This document shows, piece by piece, positions 24,801 to 33,706 of a stretch of DNA of 64,000 bases. The notes under the pieces were generated by a model. It was not told where the DNA came from and made no database searches. It was given only the letters and a program-made list of their open reading frames with translations. Origin of the DNA: Trichuris trichiura. Taxonomy: Eukaryota > Nematoda > Enoplea > Trichinellida > Trichuridae. The stretch is taken from assembly GCA_037903355.1 (NCBI GenBank), contig JBAJFE010000029.1, forward strand, positions 682,001 through 746,000, written 5' to 3'. A program made the position numbers and the translations under genes. Within the stretch, counting starts at the first letter, position 1. Each line of letters opens with the position of its first letter.

Positions 24801-27800
24801 CGGATGAAATACAAAAACCGGGAAAGAAGAGAAAACAAATAATTAGAACAAATAGAAATGGATAAGATTGCAATATATATGGAACAAAGAAAGAAAAAGA
24901 AAAAGGAAAATAAAGAAGAAAGAAAGAAGAAAAAATGAATGCAATATGGAAAAACAGCGATTCAACAACAAAGACGAATGTTCGAAACAACGAAGACACA
25001 ATCTAGAAGCCATACGGAACAAGAAAAAGAAAAAGAATTGCGCTGACAGACTCAAATGCAAGAACCTACCAACGGAAAACTTTGAAAATGCCCACTTTAA
25101 AGCCCTCGGAAACGATAGATGGCATTCGCTTCCAAAAATCATATTTACAGCTTAAGACCGCTGATGACGGGTCTCGAATGACCCGAAAGCTCCGGACATT
25201 TTAGTAATAAAAGGTTTTTTTTTCAACGGGACATAAAAATCCGTACAAAAAAAGCAACCAAATGAAATTATACGGTCCCGTACGAAGACACTATATTTTA
25301 AACTAGCATTAAAAATGCGCCTCCCAACAAACTGCGCACCAATTTCAAACAAAAGTTTTGTTACTACGCAGAAACAGCATAACTCAACAATCCAACGGAA
25401 ACTGGAAGGGAGGACAAGGACAATAAGACCCCCACCAGGTCCACGCCTGATCCTCCCATATTACGCTGGCCTAGGAGAAAAAATTAAAAGGCTTGGGAAT
25501 AGACTAGGCTTCCAAGTCTGGTTCAAAGGAAACCCAAGCCTCCGTTCAATATTGCGGAATGACAAGGAAAGGGTACCTCCGGACCAGTGCCCTGGGGTTG
25601 TTTATAAAATCAAGTGTGATTGTACATCCACGTACATTGGGGAGACTTGTTATACGTTGGAACACAGGTTCCAGGAACACATGAGGTCCCTAACCAGGTA
25701 CAGGAACGCGGTCAACCGCTTGAACGGAGAACCACCGATTACGTCACGTGGACGTCCGCCCACACTGGATCCACGAGTTGCCATGGAGAGAGCAGGCCAG
25801 AGTTCAGCGGTAGCACAACACGCAGCGCACTGCACGGGTCAACTGCGTGCAAACGTGCTGTGCAAAGAAAGGCACTTTACAATAAGGAAGATAAAAGAAG
25901 CAATTTTTATAAAGTTCAATTCAAACATCAACAGGGATGGTGGCATCGAAATCAGTGACACCTGGACTAACACCATCAGGGCCACCAACTGCTGCCGGAT
26001 AGAAGATTCGCCTGCACAGGGACAATAAAAAGTGCACCTCCGGGTCTTGGAAGCACCCACACCTTATTCAATTCCCTTGCCCCTTCCCCTTTTTATTTTT
26101 TTTTATTCTTTTTCTTTCCTTTATTTCTATTTTTATTTTTTTTATTTTTTTATTTTTTCTTATTTTTCTTTATTTCTTTTTCTTTCCTTTTCTTCCTTCG
26201 TTCCTTTCGGCCTTCCCCGGCTCCCTCAACTGATCACCCGTTTAAATATTGCTTTATTTCCTTTAAAACGACCTAAGTTCCCGTGGTTTAAAGCACTATT
26301 CCCACATAAAGGGCGTGCCAGCAATCTCTGCCATCTACTTGCGCTGAAGACGGGGGCAGGCGTTCCCCGAAAGCTTCGCGATTAAACGTTTTATCGAACG
26401 GGGAGTTTCCGTACAAATTATGCTATTACACACACCCGTTAGGAGGAATTACGTTTTCAAAGCAATACGCAGAAACAGCTTACAAATGGAGGAAAAAATC
26501 TGCGGAAACCATTCTTTGTATACTCAGATTGAGTATCCAGGAAGGTTATTAACTAGCAAACGACTTAAACGACTTTTTGCAGTATTCATATGCGGAATAT
26601 TGCGCAGAACTGAATTTGGAACGCTCTGTCATTGAAAACCTCATTAAACAGATTCACCGCGCATAAAGATTATGGACATACGAATTTTCGTAGCTGCGCG
26701 ACTGACTAGTTCAATAATCGTCAATTAATAGAACAACGAAGGGAAACAGTTAAGTTGAATGGCTCACCTCCATAATCTGCGTAGTGATGAGCGCGTCCTT
26801 TTGGGCGATCTGATTGAGAAGTATAGTATTTTGCTCGAGAGCCTGCTCGTACGCCTGACCCGTACATTCGGCTTCGGTAACAACGGACTGTTCTTCCTGC
26901 AACCCATCGACATAATAAAATAGCAACTACCAAGTAAAAAAACAATTAAAAACCTTTTTGCTCTCCTCCACGGACCGTTTCAATCTGGCAATGTCTTCCA
27001 TTTGGATTTTGTTCAATCGTTGCAATTCTGGAACCATGTCGGAAAATCGCTGCTTGCATGTAGTTCGAATGTAGCATTTTAGCCTTCTATTTTCAACGAT
27101 TAATCGTTTAAGTTTTTCGGCTGCCTCATTTTTGTCATTCGCTGTCTTCAGTGCTTCCAATGAAACTTCGAGGTCGCGACAGACCCGTCGAGAACGCAAT
27201 AGACGTTTTTTCAAAGCACATATTCTAATCAAAGGCTCCTTTGACTTCATGTCGTCATCTTCGACGTCCGATTCTTCGATTTCACCGGGCTCTTTGCAAT
27301 CGTCGCTCACTTGTTCTTCGTCCTTCTCGTGACAACCATTGGTGAATGGTATGAGAACGCAATCTTTTAGCCTAATTTGTTCGTACTCCAACTTTTCCTG
27401 CAACGCTTGAACCATGCTATTTGCCTCGTCAAATTTCATACGCCATCTGCGTGCTTCTCCTCTTAATTGACCTAACTGTCGCCTCAAGCCCTCCTCCAAG
27501 CACATGGATAACACGTTTGAATTGTTTTCCGCCGAGGCATCGATACCATGTTTTCCCTGAGCCTCATGTCTTCGCAATTGTTCGAATAAGTCATCTACCA
27601 ATGAGCGCCAACTACTATTAGCAAACGATATGGCATTTCTGAACGTCTCCTCATCTTTTATTGAAACTTCAGTCGCCGTGTTGAGCCATTCCAAGTGAAG
27701 CTTCGACAAGCTGCCCACTTCTCTTTTTGCCAACTTGTGGAATTCGGCAAAACGATTTAGTTCGACGTACAGAAGATGAAAAATCCACATCGTTGATCGA

Positions 27801-30473
27801 AATAATGGCGTCTCTTTCACGGCATCTTCCGTCGGATGATTTGCCTAAAACAAAATATACAAGGTTAATCAATTTTAAAATGACGACTTGTACGTAATTA
27901 CCTCAAAGCGCAACTTGTCTATCAGTTCTTGGCAGGCATGCAACTGCTTGCTAAGAGAACAAAGTTCATTCCTTCGAGCTTGCGCAAGGTCGCTTTGTTC
28001 GTAATCATTGGTCCACTGCTTATCAAACTGTGAATCTAACGCTAACGATGCATCAACAACGGAAGAGGTTGGCCCATTCTGAGATGTTGTAGCTGTTAGG
28101 GAAGAACCTTGACCATCAGCGCGCTCTTCGTATTGACGCAAGCGCTCCATGAGGTCCCCTATCCTAATTTTGAACTTTTGCTCTCGACAGATCGCCTGTT
28201 CAACCTTATATTCTGCATCTTCGGTTCGGCTTCGCATTTCGTTCACTTCCGTCTCCAACAAGGACAGCTGATCACGCAGTTCGGTATTCTGAAGTGAGCA
28301 ACACGTATTTCAAAACTCATACATATATCTTCCACTCAGAGCAAGCAGCGACACTACCAGAACCGACGCTGTTCGGAAAGTGTTTCTAAATGCTCTGCCT
28401 CATTTCTTTAACTGCTAACGTTTTTAACGTAGCCCTCTATTTTTCCACCATATAATAACATCTGCTTGAAAAACAGAGCATTCTAAACGAGAATACAATC
28501 GCAAAAAGTTTGAAATAAACATTTTAATATTGCTTCCTAAACTACTCGAAACAACTATTCATCACTCCTTTTGAGGTTTGCTTGCAGCAATATGCTAAAA
28601 TAAATTAACTTTTACTCATAGTTAACATTTTTTAAAATCAGAAAAGTGAAATGTTACATCGCCATTGAGTTCTCAACTCTTCTTACTCCTTCCAGACTTC
28701 AACAACAAGGCAATGATTAAGTTAAAAGGGTTTAAAAAACAGCGGAATGATAAAGCAACGAGAATTGCTGGGACAAAAGCAGTAAAAGTTTTTGAAACCT
28801 GCCAATCTATTTACCTTGGTACAGCATTGGCAAAACTGTTTCAAAAGTGAGGGAACAGCAGCTCAAGGCAACTACAACCGACAAAAGAGGAACTGCATCC
28901 TTATTATGTGACATGTTAATTTTAAAAATGTCGACATCCTATTTTAACACGGAAGAAAATGTACAGTAACAGAGATACACTTTAAATGTAAGGAAAGCAG
29001 GTGCCCTTTCTCACCTTCTCTTGTAACATTCAAGCAAAGAAAGTTTAACAATGAAAGTAGGAGCAGCTTTTTGTTGCACTCTGGCAAAATAGAAAACTGA
29101 CACTGTAGGTAAAATACGCAATCATTTAGAAACAATCTGAGTTTACCAATAGTCATAGACAATTGCATCATATTTAGATAAGCTGGTCACTGTCATTGAT
29201 GTGCAGGTTGAGTTGTTCGAGAAGTGGTTTTTCGACTAAAAAACTGAAGTTAATTTAAACGTTCGCTAACAATTAGCTTTCAGCAAGTGAGGAGACACGC
29301 GTGGCAGTGACTTTCCTTCCTGCCTTTTTAAATTTCGATTCGTGAACTGCAATTTAAATAAGGAAAAATAAACTCACATGAATACTGGCGTTTCTGTGTT
29401 CCAGCTCTAAAGCGCTTAACACACGCTGCAATCGTTGATACTCGTTAAAGTAATTTTTCATCTCTAACATATCGCACAGCTTGGAGTTGTCCCCTTCATT
29501 GGTTTGGCCGTTACACGCTGTCGATGCTTCCAAGTACATGTTCAAAAGTTCTTGAATCCTTTCATTTCCTTTAGTCAGCTGATCGAAGCGTTCAATCAGC
29601 TGTACTCCCCAATTATGGGATTCCTGAACCCTACGCGCTAACAGCGTCTCAAACTCTTTGCTGTCCAACTGCGAAGCGTTGTTCAAGAATGTTTCTGCCG
29701 ATTCTGGCGATCCTGCAAAAATAAAACAGCTTAGAACGTTAGGCCTTTGTAAATCGCTTACCTTCTCTCTTGTTATTACTGCTTGTGGCCTTGTCAGCGG
29801 GTAAGCGTTGAAGAAGTAACTGAATGTCTTGATCAAGCTAAATAAAGGCAGTTCTGAAGTATACGTTTTAAATTGTACTCAAAACTCTTACTGCAATACA
29901 TTTTAAGCATATATTAATAGTAAATAATGCAATATTTTGAAAATGGGAGAAAACTAGACCGCTTCTATGTTAAAGTTGCTGAAATGTATTTTAAATCTGT
30001 TTTAATTACAATTTTTGTTGATATTTTTTATTAGATACTGTAAGCATCTAACAGCGCAACAAAAATTCATTTCGCGAGCCTAAGCTAAAAAGCATAAATG
30101 GAAAACAGATATTACTTGATTCCAGTAGCGATTCACCGCGCAGAGCAAAGCGTCGTCTTGCTTCTGACGCATTTCTAGATCTTCTATGCGCTTTCGTAGG
30201 TGCTCTTCGAGGTTCACCCTCTGAGCCAGGCGATCGACCAGTTTTTTATTTTGTGCTTCCAACGTGTGCATTTCCAATTCGCCCTGAAATGGTTACGCGA
30301 ACCAACACTGCCTGATAACTTTTGCACAGTCTTCCACGAACCACTGAGGAGCACGTAGGAAACTTTTCCGATTCATGTGTAAAGATTTTCGACCTTTTGG
30401 GAGCAGTCCGCCTATAGTCACATATGGAGTCCAGATCTATTCCTGCTCCAATCGGCGAACGTTTGGACATATC
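21837..30473 (-). CDS. RNF20: Bre1 (RNF20/40) E3 ubiquitin ligase for histone H2B, 8 exons
   Basis: Bre1 pairs with Rad6 to monoubiquitinate histone H2B during transcription. Exons in coding order are about 30473-30345, 30283-30116, 29837-29762, 29712-29378, 28288-27902, 27844-26954, 26896-26768 and 22463-21837, totalling about 913 residues (human 975). Exon 2 ends with the family block ALLCAVNRYWNQ and exon 3 opens LDQDIQLLLQRLP. Most of the protein is coiled coil with an acidic patch (EIEESDVEDDD). The C-terminal RING has CPSCKVNRKD, then CFHVFCSKCV, then RYDTRQRKCPKC, and ends NDIKRIFI. The exon 1 donor is uncertain by a few codons. The last intron (about 4.3 kb) contains two Penelope-like elements in antisense orientation, and intron 5 is about 1.1 kb. 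Confidence 0.93.
21840..21845 (+). terminator. Poly(A) signal AATAAA for Rabex-5, inside the end of Bre1
   Basis: AATAAA on the plus strand is the complement of the last two sense codons of Bre1. It lies 103 nt after the Rabex-5 stop. If used, the two mRNAs overlap at their 3' ends. Confidence 0.5.
22580..22727 (-). repeat. PLE-A left terminal repeat (inverted arm)
   Basis: Reverse complement of 25105-25254 apart from a few mismatches. It contains a minus-strand hammerhead motif and also the first codons of the plus-strand ORF (ATG at 22690), so the ORF start lies in the repeat. Confidence 0.85.
22635..22676 (-). ncRNA. Hammerhead ribozyme motif, PLE-A left arm
   Basis: On the minus strand: CTGATGA, C, stem II GGGTC/GACCC with a six-base loop, GAAA, then GCTC. 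Stem I CCG here faces AGG in place of CGG, so its first pair is lost and the copy is slightly degraded. Confidence 0.6.
22690..24807 (+). CDS. PLE-A reverse transcriptase with C-terminal GIY-YIG-like domain
   Basis: A single intact 705-codon frame. It has the PLE N-terminal block (VINLSSLPLNESEK, then KGLNFVPTPK), ITKADKGNRIVLLDR, LYGLPKVHKP, the RT motifs SYDVKDLFPSIPI and GVPMGNPLSPILAEIF, and a catalytic CVDDIF where the other families here have YVDD. The endonuclease region starts near residue 560, with a CxC pair (VECSCS) followed by GIYICDTGNTLEHR. The others read YIGETGNTL, so this copy has lost the Gly of YIG and has Asp for Glu. Penelope-like elements reverse-transcribe their RNA at a break made by this nuclease. 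It is the only element here with the complete N-terminal block. Confidence 0.9.
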   Translation: MIFGSECHLSFPRILNPPQKTSGSDLNTKVINLSSLPLNESEKTILRKGLNFVPTPKQPPFLDIIASVEDSLSSVDPQKATQIKRDLSTLILDHRFNTTPNLSRYEVNCLNRLKRQPDRIITKADKGNRIVLLDRTTYNEKMITILNTDSYTPLPNDPTELSRKNLRSLLITYGTETKEPEIIKIAKHLRFTSNYRPPQLYGLPKVHKPEVPLRPIVSTINSTTSELSRYLKKVIKPLTGKEPSFVKNSNTFVNEIRKYHLEPDEILVSYDVKDLFPSIPISKTLDTLYNLLNTNTNLFTRTKLNPFHIVKLVSFCMQESNYFMFDNRFYKQSNGVPMGNPLSPILAEIFMESFERRMLKTVDKQIAPRLFKRCVDDIFVIIKDGKEEQFLEFLNSVSPNQIVFTIEKESNRTLPFLDTLIIHTNQGLKTRVYRKPTHTDQYLNFSSHHPRSVMRGILSGMIDRAFNLCSPDYLQPEINYIRKIFYKNGYPKSFINQVFNHKLRTRESPKQNTPHDTCLVIPYVTGLGEKIVQLGKRLGFRVFFKSSPNLRAILRADKTKIPANKKTGLIYAVECSCSGIYICDTGNTLEHRLNEHIKKLTSYNNAKAILNNGTNLTTQRGGPIVDPKITMEKAKQASAVVEHATQCTQPLHQKVLCYENNLRLRRIKQALYIRHNMTSNCDQGVDISRIWTNIVTRYNCCSLNG
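24808..25104 (+). other. PLE-A 3' untranslated region, purine-rich
   Basis: Strongly A/G-biased sequence between the stop codon and the right terminal repeat, with runs of AAAGAAAG type. The open frames on its reverse strand (24793-24999, 24843-25142) are by-products of this bias. Confidence 0.6.
25105..25254 (+). repeat. PLE-A right terminal repeat
   Basis: Inverted copy of 22580-22727. It runs from CTCGGAAACGATAG to CCGTACAAAAAAAG and contains the intact plus-strand hammerhead motif. Confidence 0.85.
25156..25197 (+). ncRNA. Hammerhead ribozyme motif, PLE-A right arm (intact)
   Basis: Order on the plus strand: stem I CCG, core CTGATGA, C, stem II GGGTC-loop-GACCC, GAAA, minimal stem III G-C with the A-U pair (GAAAGCTC), cleavage triplet CUC, stem I CGG. 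Hammerhead motifs are known in Penelope-like terminal repeats, with stem III so short that a dimer may be the active form. Confidence 0.75.
25315..26028 (+). pseudogene. PLE-B C-terminal fragment: connector and GIY-YIG endonuclease
   Basis: A 237-codon open frame with no RT domain. It aligns with the end of the other PLE proteins from LPYYAGLGEKIKRLG onward, then YKIKCDCTSTYIGETCYTLE and a conserved GRPPTLDPRVAMERAG block, and ends RATNCCRIED. The GIY-YIG motif is intact, unlike in PLE-A. Without RT and a 5' end it is a dead 5'-truncated copy, although its remaining frame is uninterrupted. Confidence 0.8.
26070..26215 (+). repeat. T-rich low-complexity tract in PLE-B 3' UTR
   Basis: Nearly pure T with scattered C and A for about 145 bases. 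It reads as A-rich in the Bre1 pre-mRNA. The bias is the complement of the purine-rich 3' region of PLE-A. Confidence 0.8.
26339..26382 (+). ncRNA. Hammerhead ribozyme motif, PLE-B
   Basis: Stem I TTGCG, core CTGAAGA, C, stem II GGGGG/TCCCC (one wobble) with a six-base loop, GAAA, GCTT (stem III G-C plus A-U, triplet CUU), stem I CGCGA. All parts are present and stem I has five pairs. Confidence 0.7.
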
Positions 30474-31132
30474 CAACACCGAAACAACACGTCAAAAAAA
30501 CGCAAATCACGTTGCAACCCAACTTCTCCCGACTGCCATTTGAGTCATACTGTATACGTTAATTGTGTGTGTGCAAGTACTTATAAAACAGACTGTAAAA
30601 TAGAAAAATTAGGCCCTTTCTCATTCGTTTTAATAAAAACAATAAACTCGCTGTATAAAATTTTGTTATGTTCTTAGTCCCTGTTTACACTGTTATTTTT
30701 TTATTTCCGATTCTAGCCTAAGGACTGTAAATCAAAATCAACTTCTACTCAGAGCATTGCGTTTCCATAAGTAACATTTTTTACTGATGAAAGAAGGGTA
30801 AGCTAGGAGGTTTTTGTTTATTTACGGTAAGCGATTTGCTTCGGTTATTGTTTCCATTAGGCGGGCTAGCATTTTCACATATTCCAAAAATATAATTTTT
30901 TAATGTGACAGCGAGTACTTGTCAAACAGATTAAACGGGACTATGGATACTTCGTGAGCTTGTTTAGCTAAGTTAATGATAACGAGGTGAATACTGTCAT
31001 TTACAGTATTGTGCGAGACATTAAGCAAGAGCGCTGTTGAAACTTTGGCTTATTTTTCTTCAAAGTTTAAGTTTGTTTATTGCCCTTGATGCTTTTGGTA
31101 AGTTGAGCTGTCTAGATTTAGTTCGGTGCAAG
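30474..31132. promoter_or_regulatory. Divergent intergenic promoter between Bre1 and Rpt5
   Basis: 659 bp separate the two start codons, which point away from each other. No other gene fits, so both promoters must lie here. I see no defined promoter motif. Confidence 0.55.
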
Positions 31133-33144
31133 ATGAGTACAGAAGCGATGTCTCCAAAGCCGCCTGCTGAACAGCAAACGGGTCCAGATGTTGCCGCAAC
31201 GAAAGCGAAGGATCCAGAACTTGACTTAGAAATATCTCGGTTGAGCACCGAGGACATTGCCAGCCGAACTCGTCTGTTGGAACATGAAATTAGAATTATG
31301 CGTAGCGACATACAGCGTTTAAATCATGAGTTGTCTAACTATGCTGAAAGAATAAAGGTAATGCAACACCTTATCATCACGTGGTAATTTGCTTTCGTTT
31401 TTGGAAATTGTAGGAGAACAAGGAAAGAATAAAAGTAAATAAGCATTTGCCTTATCTGGTCGCCAATGTAATTGAGTTGTTGGATTTGGATGGTTTCGCA
31501 TCCGACGAGCAAGAGGGTGCAAATGTCGATTTGGATGCAAGTAAAACGAAATGTGCAGTGATCAAGACGTCCACAAGGGCTACCTATTTTTTGCCCGTAA
31601 TTGGATTGGTTGAAGCTGGAGATTTGAATCCTGGAGATCTCGTCGGTGTGAACAAAGATTCTTACCTAATTTTAGAGAAGCTACCAATCGAATACGACAG
31701 CCGTGTGAAGGTAGGCTGAATTAGTTTAAATGATTATTTTGATAGGCTCATTAAGGCGATGGAAATTGACGAACGTCCCACTGAACAGTACAGTGACATT
31801 GGAGGATTGGACACGCAGATCCAAGAACTTATCGAAGCTGTTGTATTGCCTATGACTCATAAGGAACGCTTTGTAAAGCTTGGCATTCAACCGTCAAAAG
31901 GGGTACTACTTTACGGCCCACCTGGAACCGGGAAGACCATGATGGCTCGTGCTGTAGCAGCTCAGACGAAAAGCACTTTTCTCAAGTTAGCTGGTCCTCA
32001 ATTAGTGCAGATGTTTATTGGTGATGGAGCAAAGCTGGTTCGCGATGCATTTGCCTTAGCTAAGGAAAAAGCCCCTGCAATAATCTTTATTGATGAATTG
32101 GATGCTATCGGTAAGCTTCAAATGCTCGTATTCTTTAATTGATATGTTACTTCCACTATCGCATTACGATGTCATAGCTTAACGTTCTGTTAATACATAG
32201 TGTTTCATACTGTTTTACGAAAATTTTTCCATTTCTTCAAATTGTTATTTTGAATAACAGAAGAGCTTTCTGGTCACGCCTGACCCGTTAGTGACACTGA
32301 GCATAATGTCAAAAGCACAAACGAAATAGCAGTTGAGCGTTCATTATTGTTGAGTTTTAAAGCTTTACTAACGTTATTCATTCGTGTATTACAAGGTGTC
32401 AATGAGTAATGTTGAGAAATGGCTTTACAGTTTAGTGAGTAAACGGAGCGTAGCCTTTTGCCTTAGGTGAAATGTTTATCATCCTAGTAGTAATAGCTAT
32501 GCTGTTTCCCGCGGCGATGTAGCAAACTAGGTGGACATTTGAGGTTGTAACCTGAATACTGTTTTATGGGAAGTCCGATAGTTTAACAGTGGCTTTGTAG
32601 GAACGAAACGTTTTGATTCTGAAAAGGCTGGAGACCGCGAAGTTCAACGAACCATGTTGGAGCTGCTTAATCAGTTGGACGGATTTCAGCCTTCCGCAGA
32701 CATTAAAGTTATTGCAGCTACCAATCGCGTTGACATATTAGATCCAGCTTTGTTACGAAGCGGTCGTTTGGACAGGAAGGTGGAACTACCATTGCCGAAC
32801 GAAGTTGCTCGCGCGCGCATTATGCAAATTCATTCACGAAGAATGAACGTCCAGTACGAAAAACGTTACGCTTCGCTTTTTGAATTTTAAATGTTTTAGC
32901 AAAGATGTAAACTTTGACGAGCTGGCTCGCTGCACAGACGATTTTAATGGAGCCCAGTGCAAGGCGGTCGTTGTTGAAGCGGTAAATTGTTTTTTGTTTG
33001 TTGTCGCTTTTTATAGGCAACTCCTTTCCTTAGGGAATGATTGCTTTACGTCGAGAAGCAATTGAAATCAAACATGAAGATTTCGTCGATGCTATTCTTG
33101 AAGTCCAATCAAAAAAGAAAGTTACTTTAGAGTATTACGTCTAA
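31133..33144 (+). CDS. PSMC3: 26S proteasome regulatory ATPase Rpt5 (subunit 6A), 6 exons
   Basis: Rpt5 is one of six AAA ATPases that unfold substrates and open the 20S gate. Exons are about 31133-31357, 31414-31710, 31756-32110, 32601-32853, 32900-32981 and 33034-33144, giving 440 residues (human 439). An N-terminal coiled coil leads into the OB domain ([14 protein letters not shown] [14 protein letters not shown]). The Walker A is GPPGTGKT and the Walker B is [11 protein letters not shown]. The arginine fingers lie in [13 protein letters not shown], and the sensor is AATNRVD. The C-terminus is YYV, a hydrophobic-Tyr-X tail that docks into the 20S alpha ring. The gene is head-to-head with Bre1. 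Confidence 0.96.
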
Positions 33145-33706
33145 GATGTCATAATGAACTGTATTTCAAATGTTTCTAGTGTTTTTACTGTTGAGCCAGA
33201 GTTTAATGGGGGAAGGCAGCAGTATTGTCTATTACTTATTCGCGTGTACTGTAAATGGCACAATTCATTTATTTAGCTGGAGCTCCTAATTAGCGCTTAT
33301 CGCTTGTGTTGCTGGTTTCGTCTAACGCACCCACAAAGAAGCCCCGCTGGAAGAGTTTCGTAACTTTTGAGTTTGCTTCTTGATTTATTACGTAGAGTTT
33401 AATTCATCAGTACTTAGAAATGAATAACTTGCGCACGCAAGAACTTTTTTCGGAGTGGTTTTCTTTATTTACCGCATCCCGTCATCAGTGCCAGAACTGA
33501 CGCCGAAAGAATGAAAGATTGGCATGTGTTTAATTCGCCTTCAGTGTCATCAGCGATTACACTCTAGTGGCTATAATATGCTATTTTTATGGCAGACTGC
33601 TTTACAGAAGTCTAGTGGTTAAATATGCCGCCTATTGTAATGAGAGATAGTGGCATGTAGCAATCAGCTCCGCAATAGGACGAGATACCAATAGTAATTT
33701 GCATAT
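33145..33706. other. Convergent intergenic region
   Basis: 3' flanks of Rpt5 and of the decarboxylase on the opposite strand. A minus-strand poly(A) signal could be the TTTATT near 33463. No gene seen. Confidence 0.45.

Larger units (their letters stand above)
22580..25254 (+). mobile_element. PLE-A: Penelope-like element with inverted terminal repeats
   Basis: A Penelope-like retroelement inside the last Bre1 intron, opposite to Bre1 transcription. It has an inverted terminal repeat of about 150 bp (22580-22727 and 25105-25254), one open RT plus GIY-YIG frame and a purine-rich 3' untranslated region. The arms differ at a few positions and by small A-run indels. I found no certain target-site duplication. 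Confidence 0.88.
25255..26420 (+). mobile_element. PLE-B: 5'-truncated Penelope-like element
   Basis: Directly abuts the right end of PLE-A. Only the C-terminal third of the protein, the 3' untranslated region and one terminal repeat with a hammerhead remain. The exact right end is not defined. The sequence to 26767 is Bre1 intron without further features. Confidence 0.75.

Noticed and set aside
24793..25142. Minus-strand frames rich in Phe, Leu and Ser near the PLE-A end
   Set aside because: Reverse reading of a purine-rich 3' untranslated region. The apparent hydrophobic protein is composition bias.
26032..26385. Plus-strand frame of mostly Phe, Tyr, Leu and Ser after PLE-B
   Set aside because: Translation of the T-rich tract. 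It runs through the terminal repeat and ribozyme.
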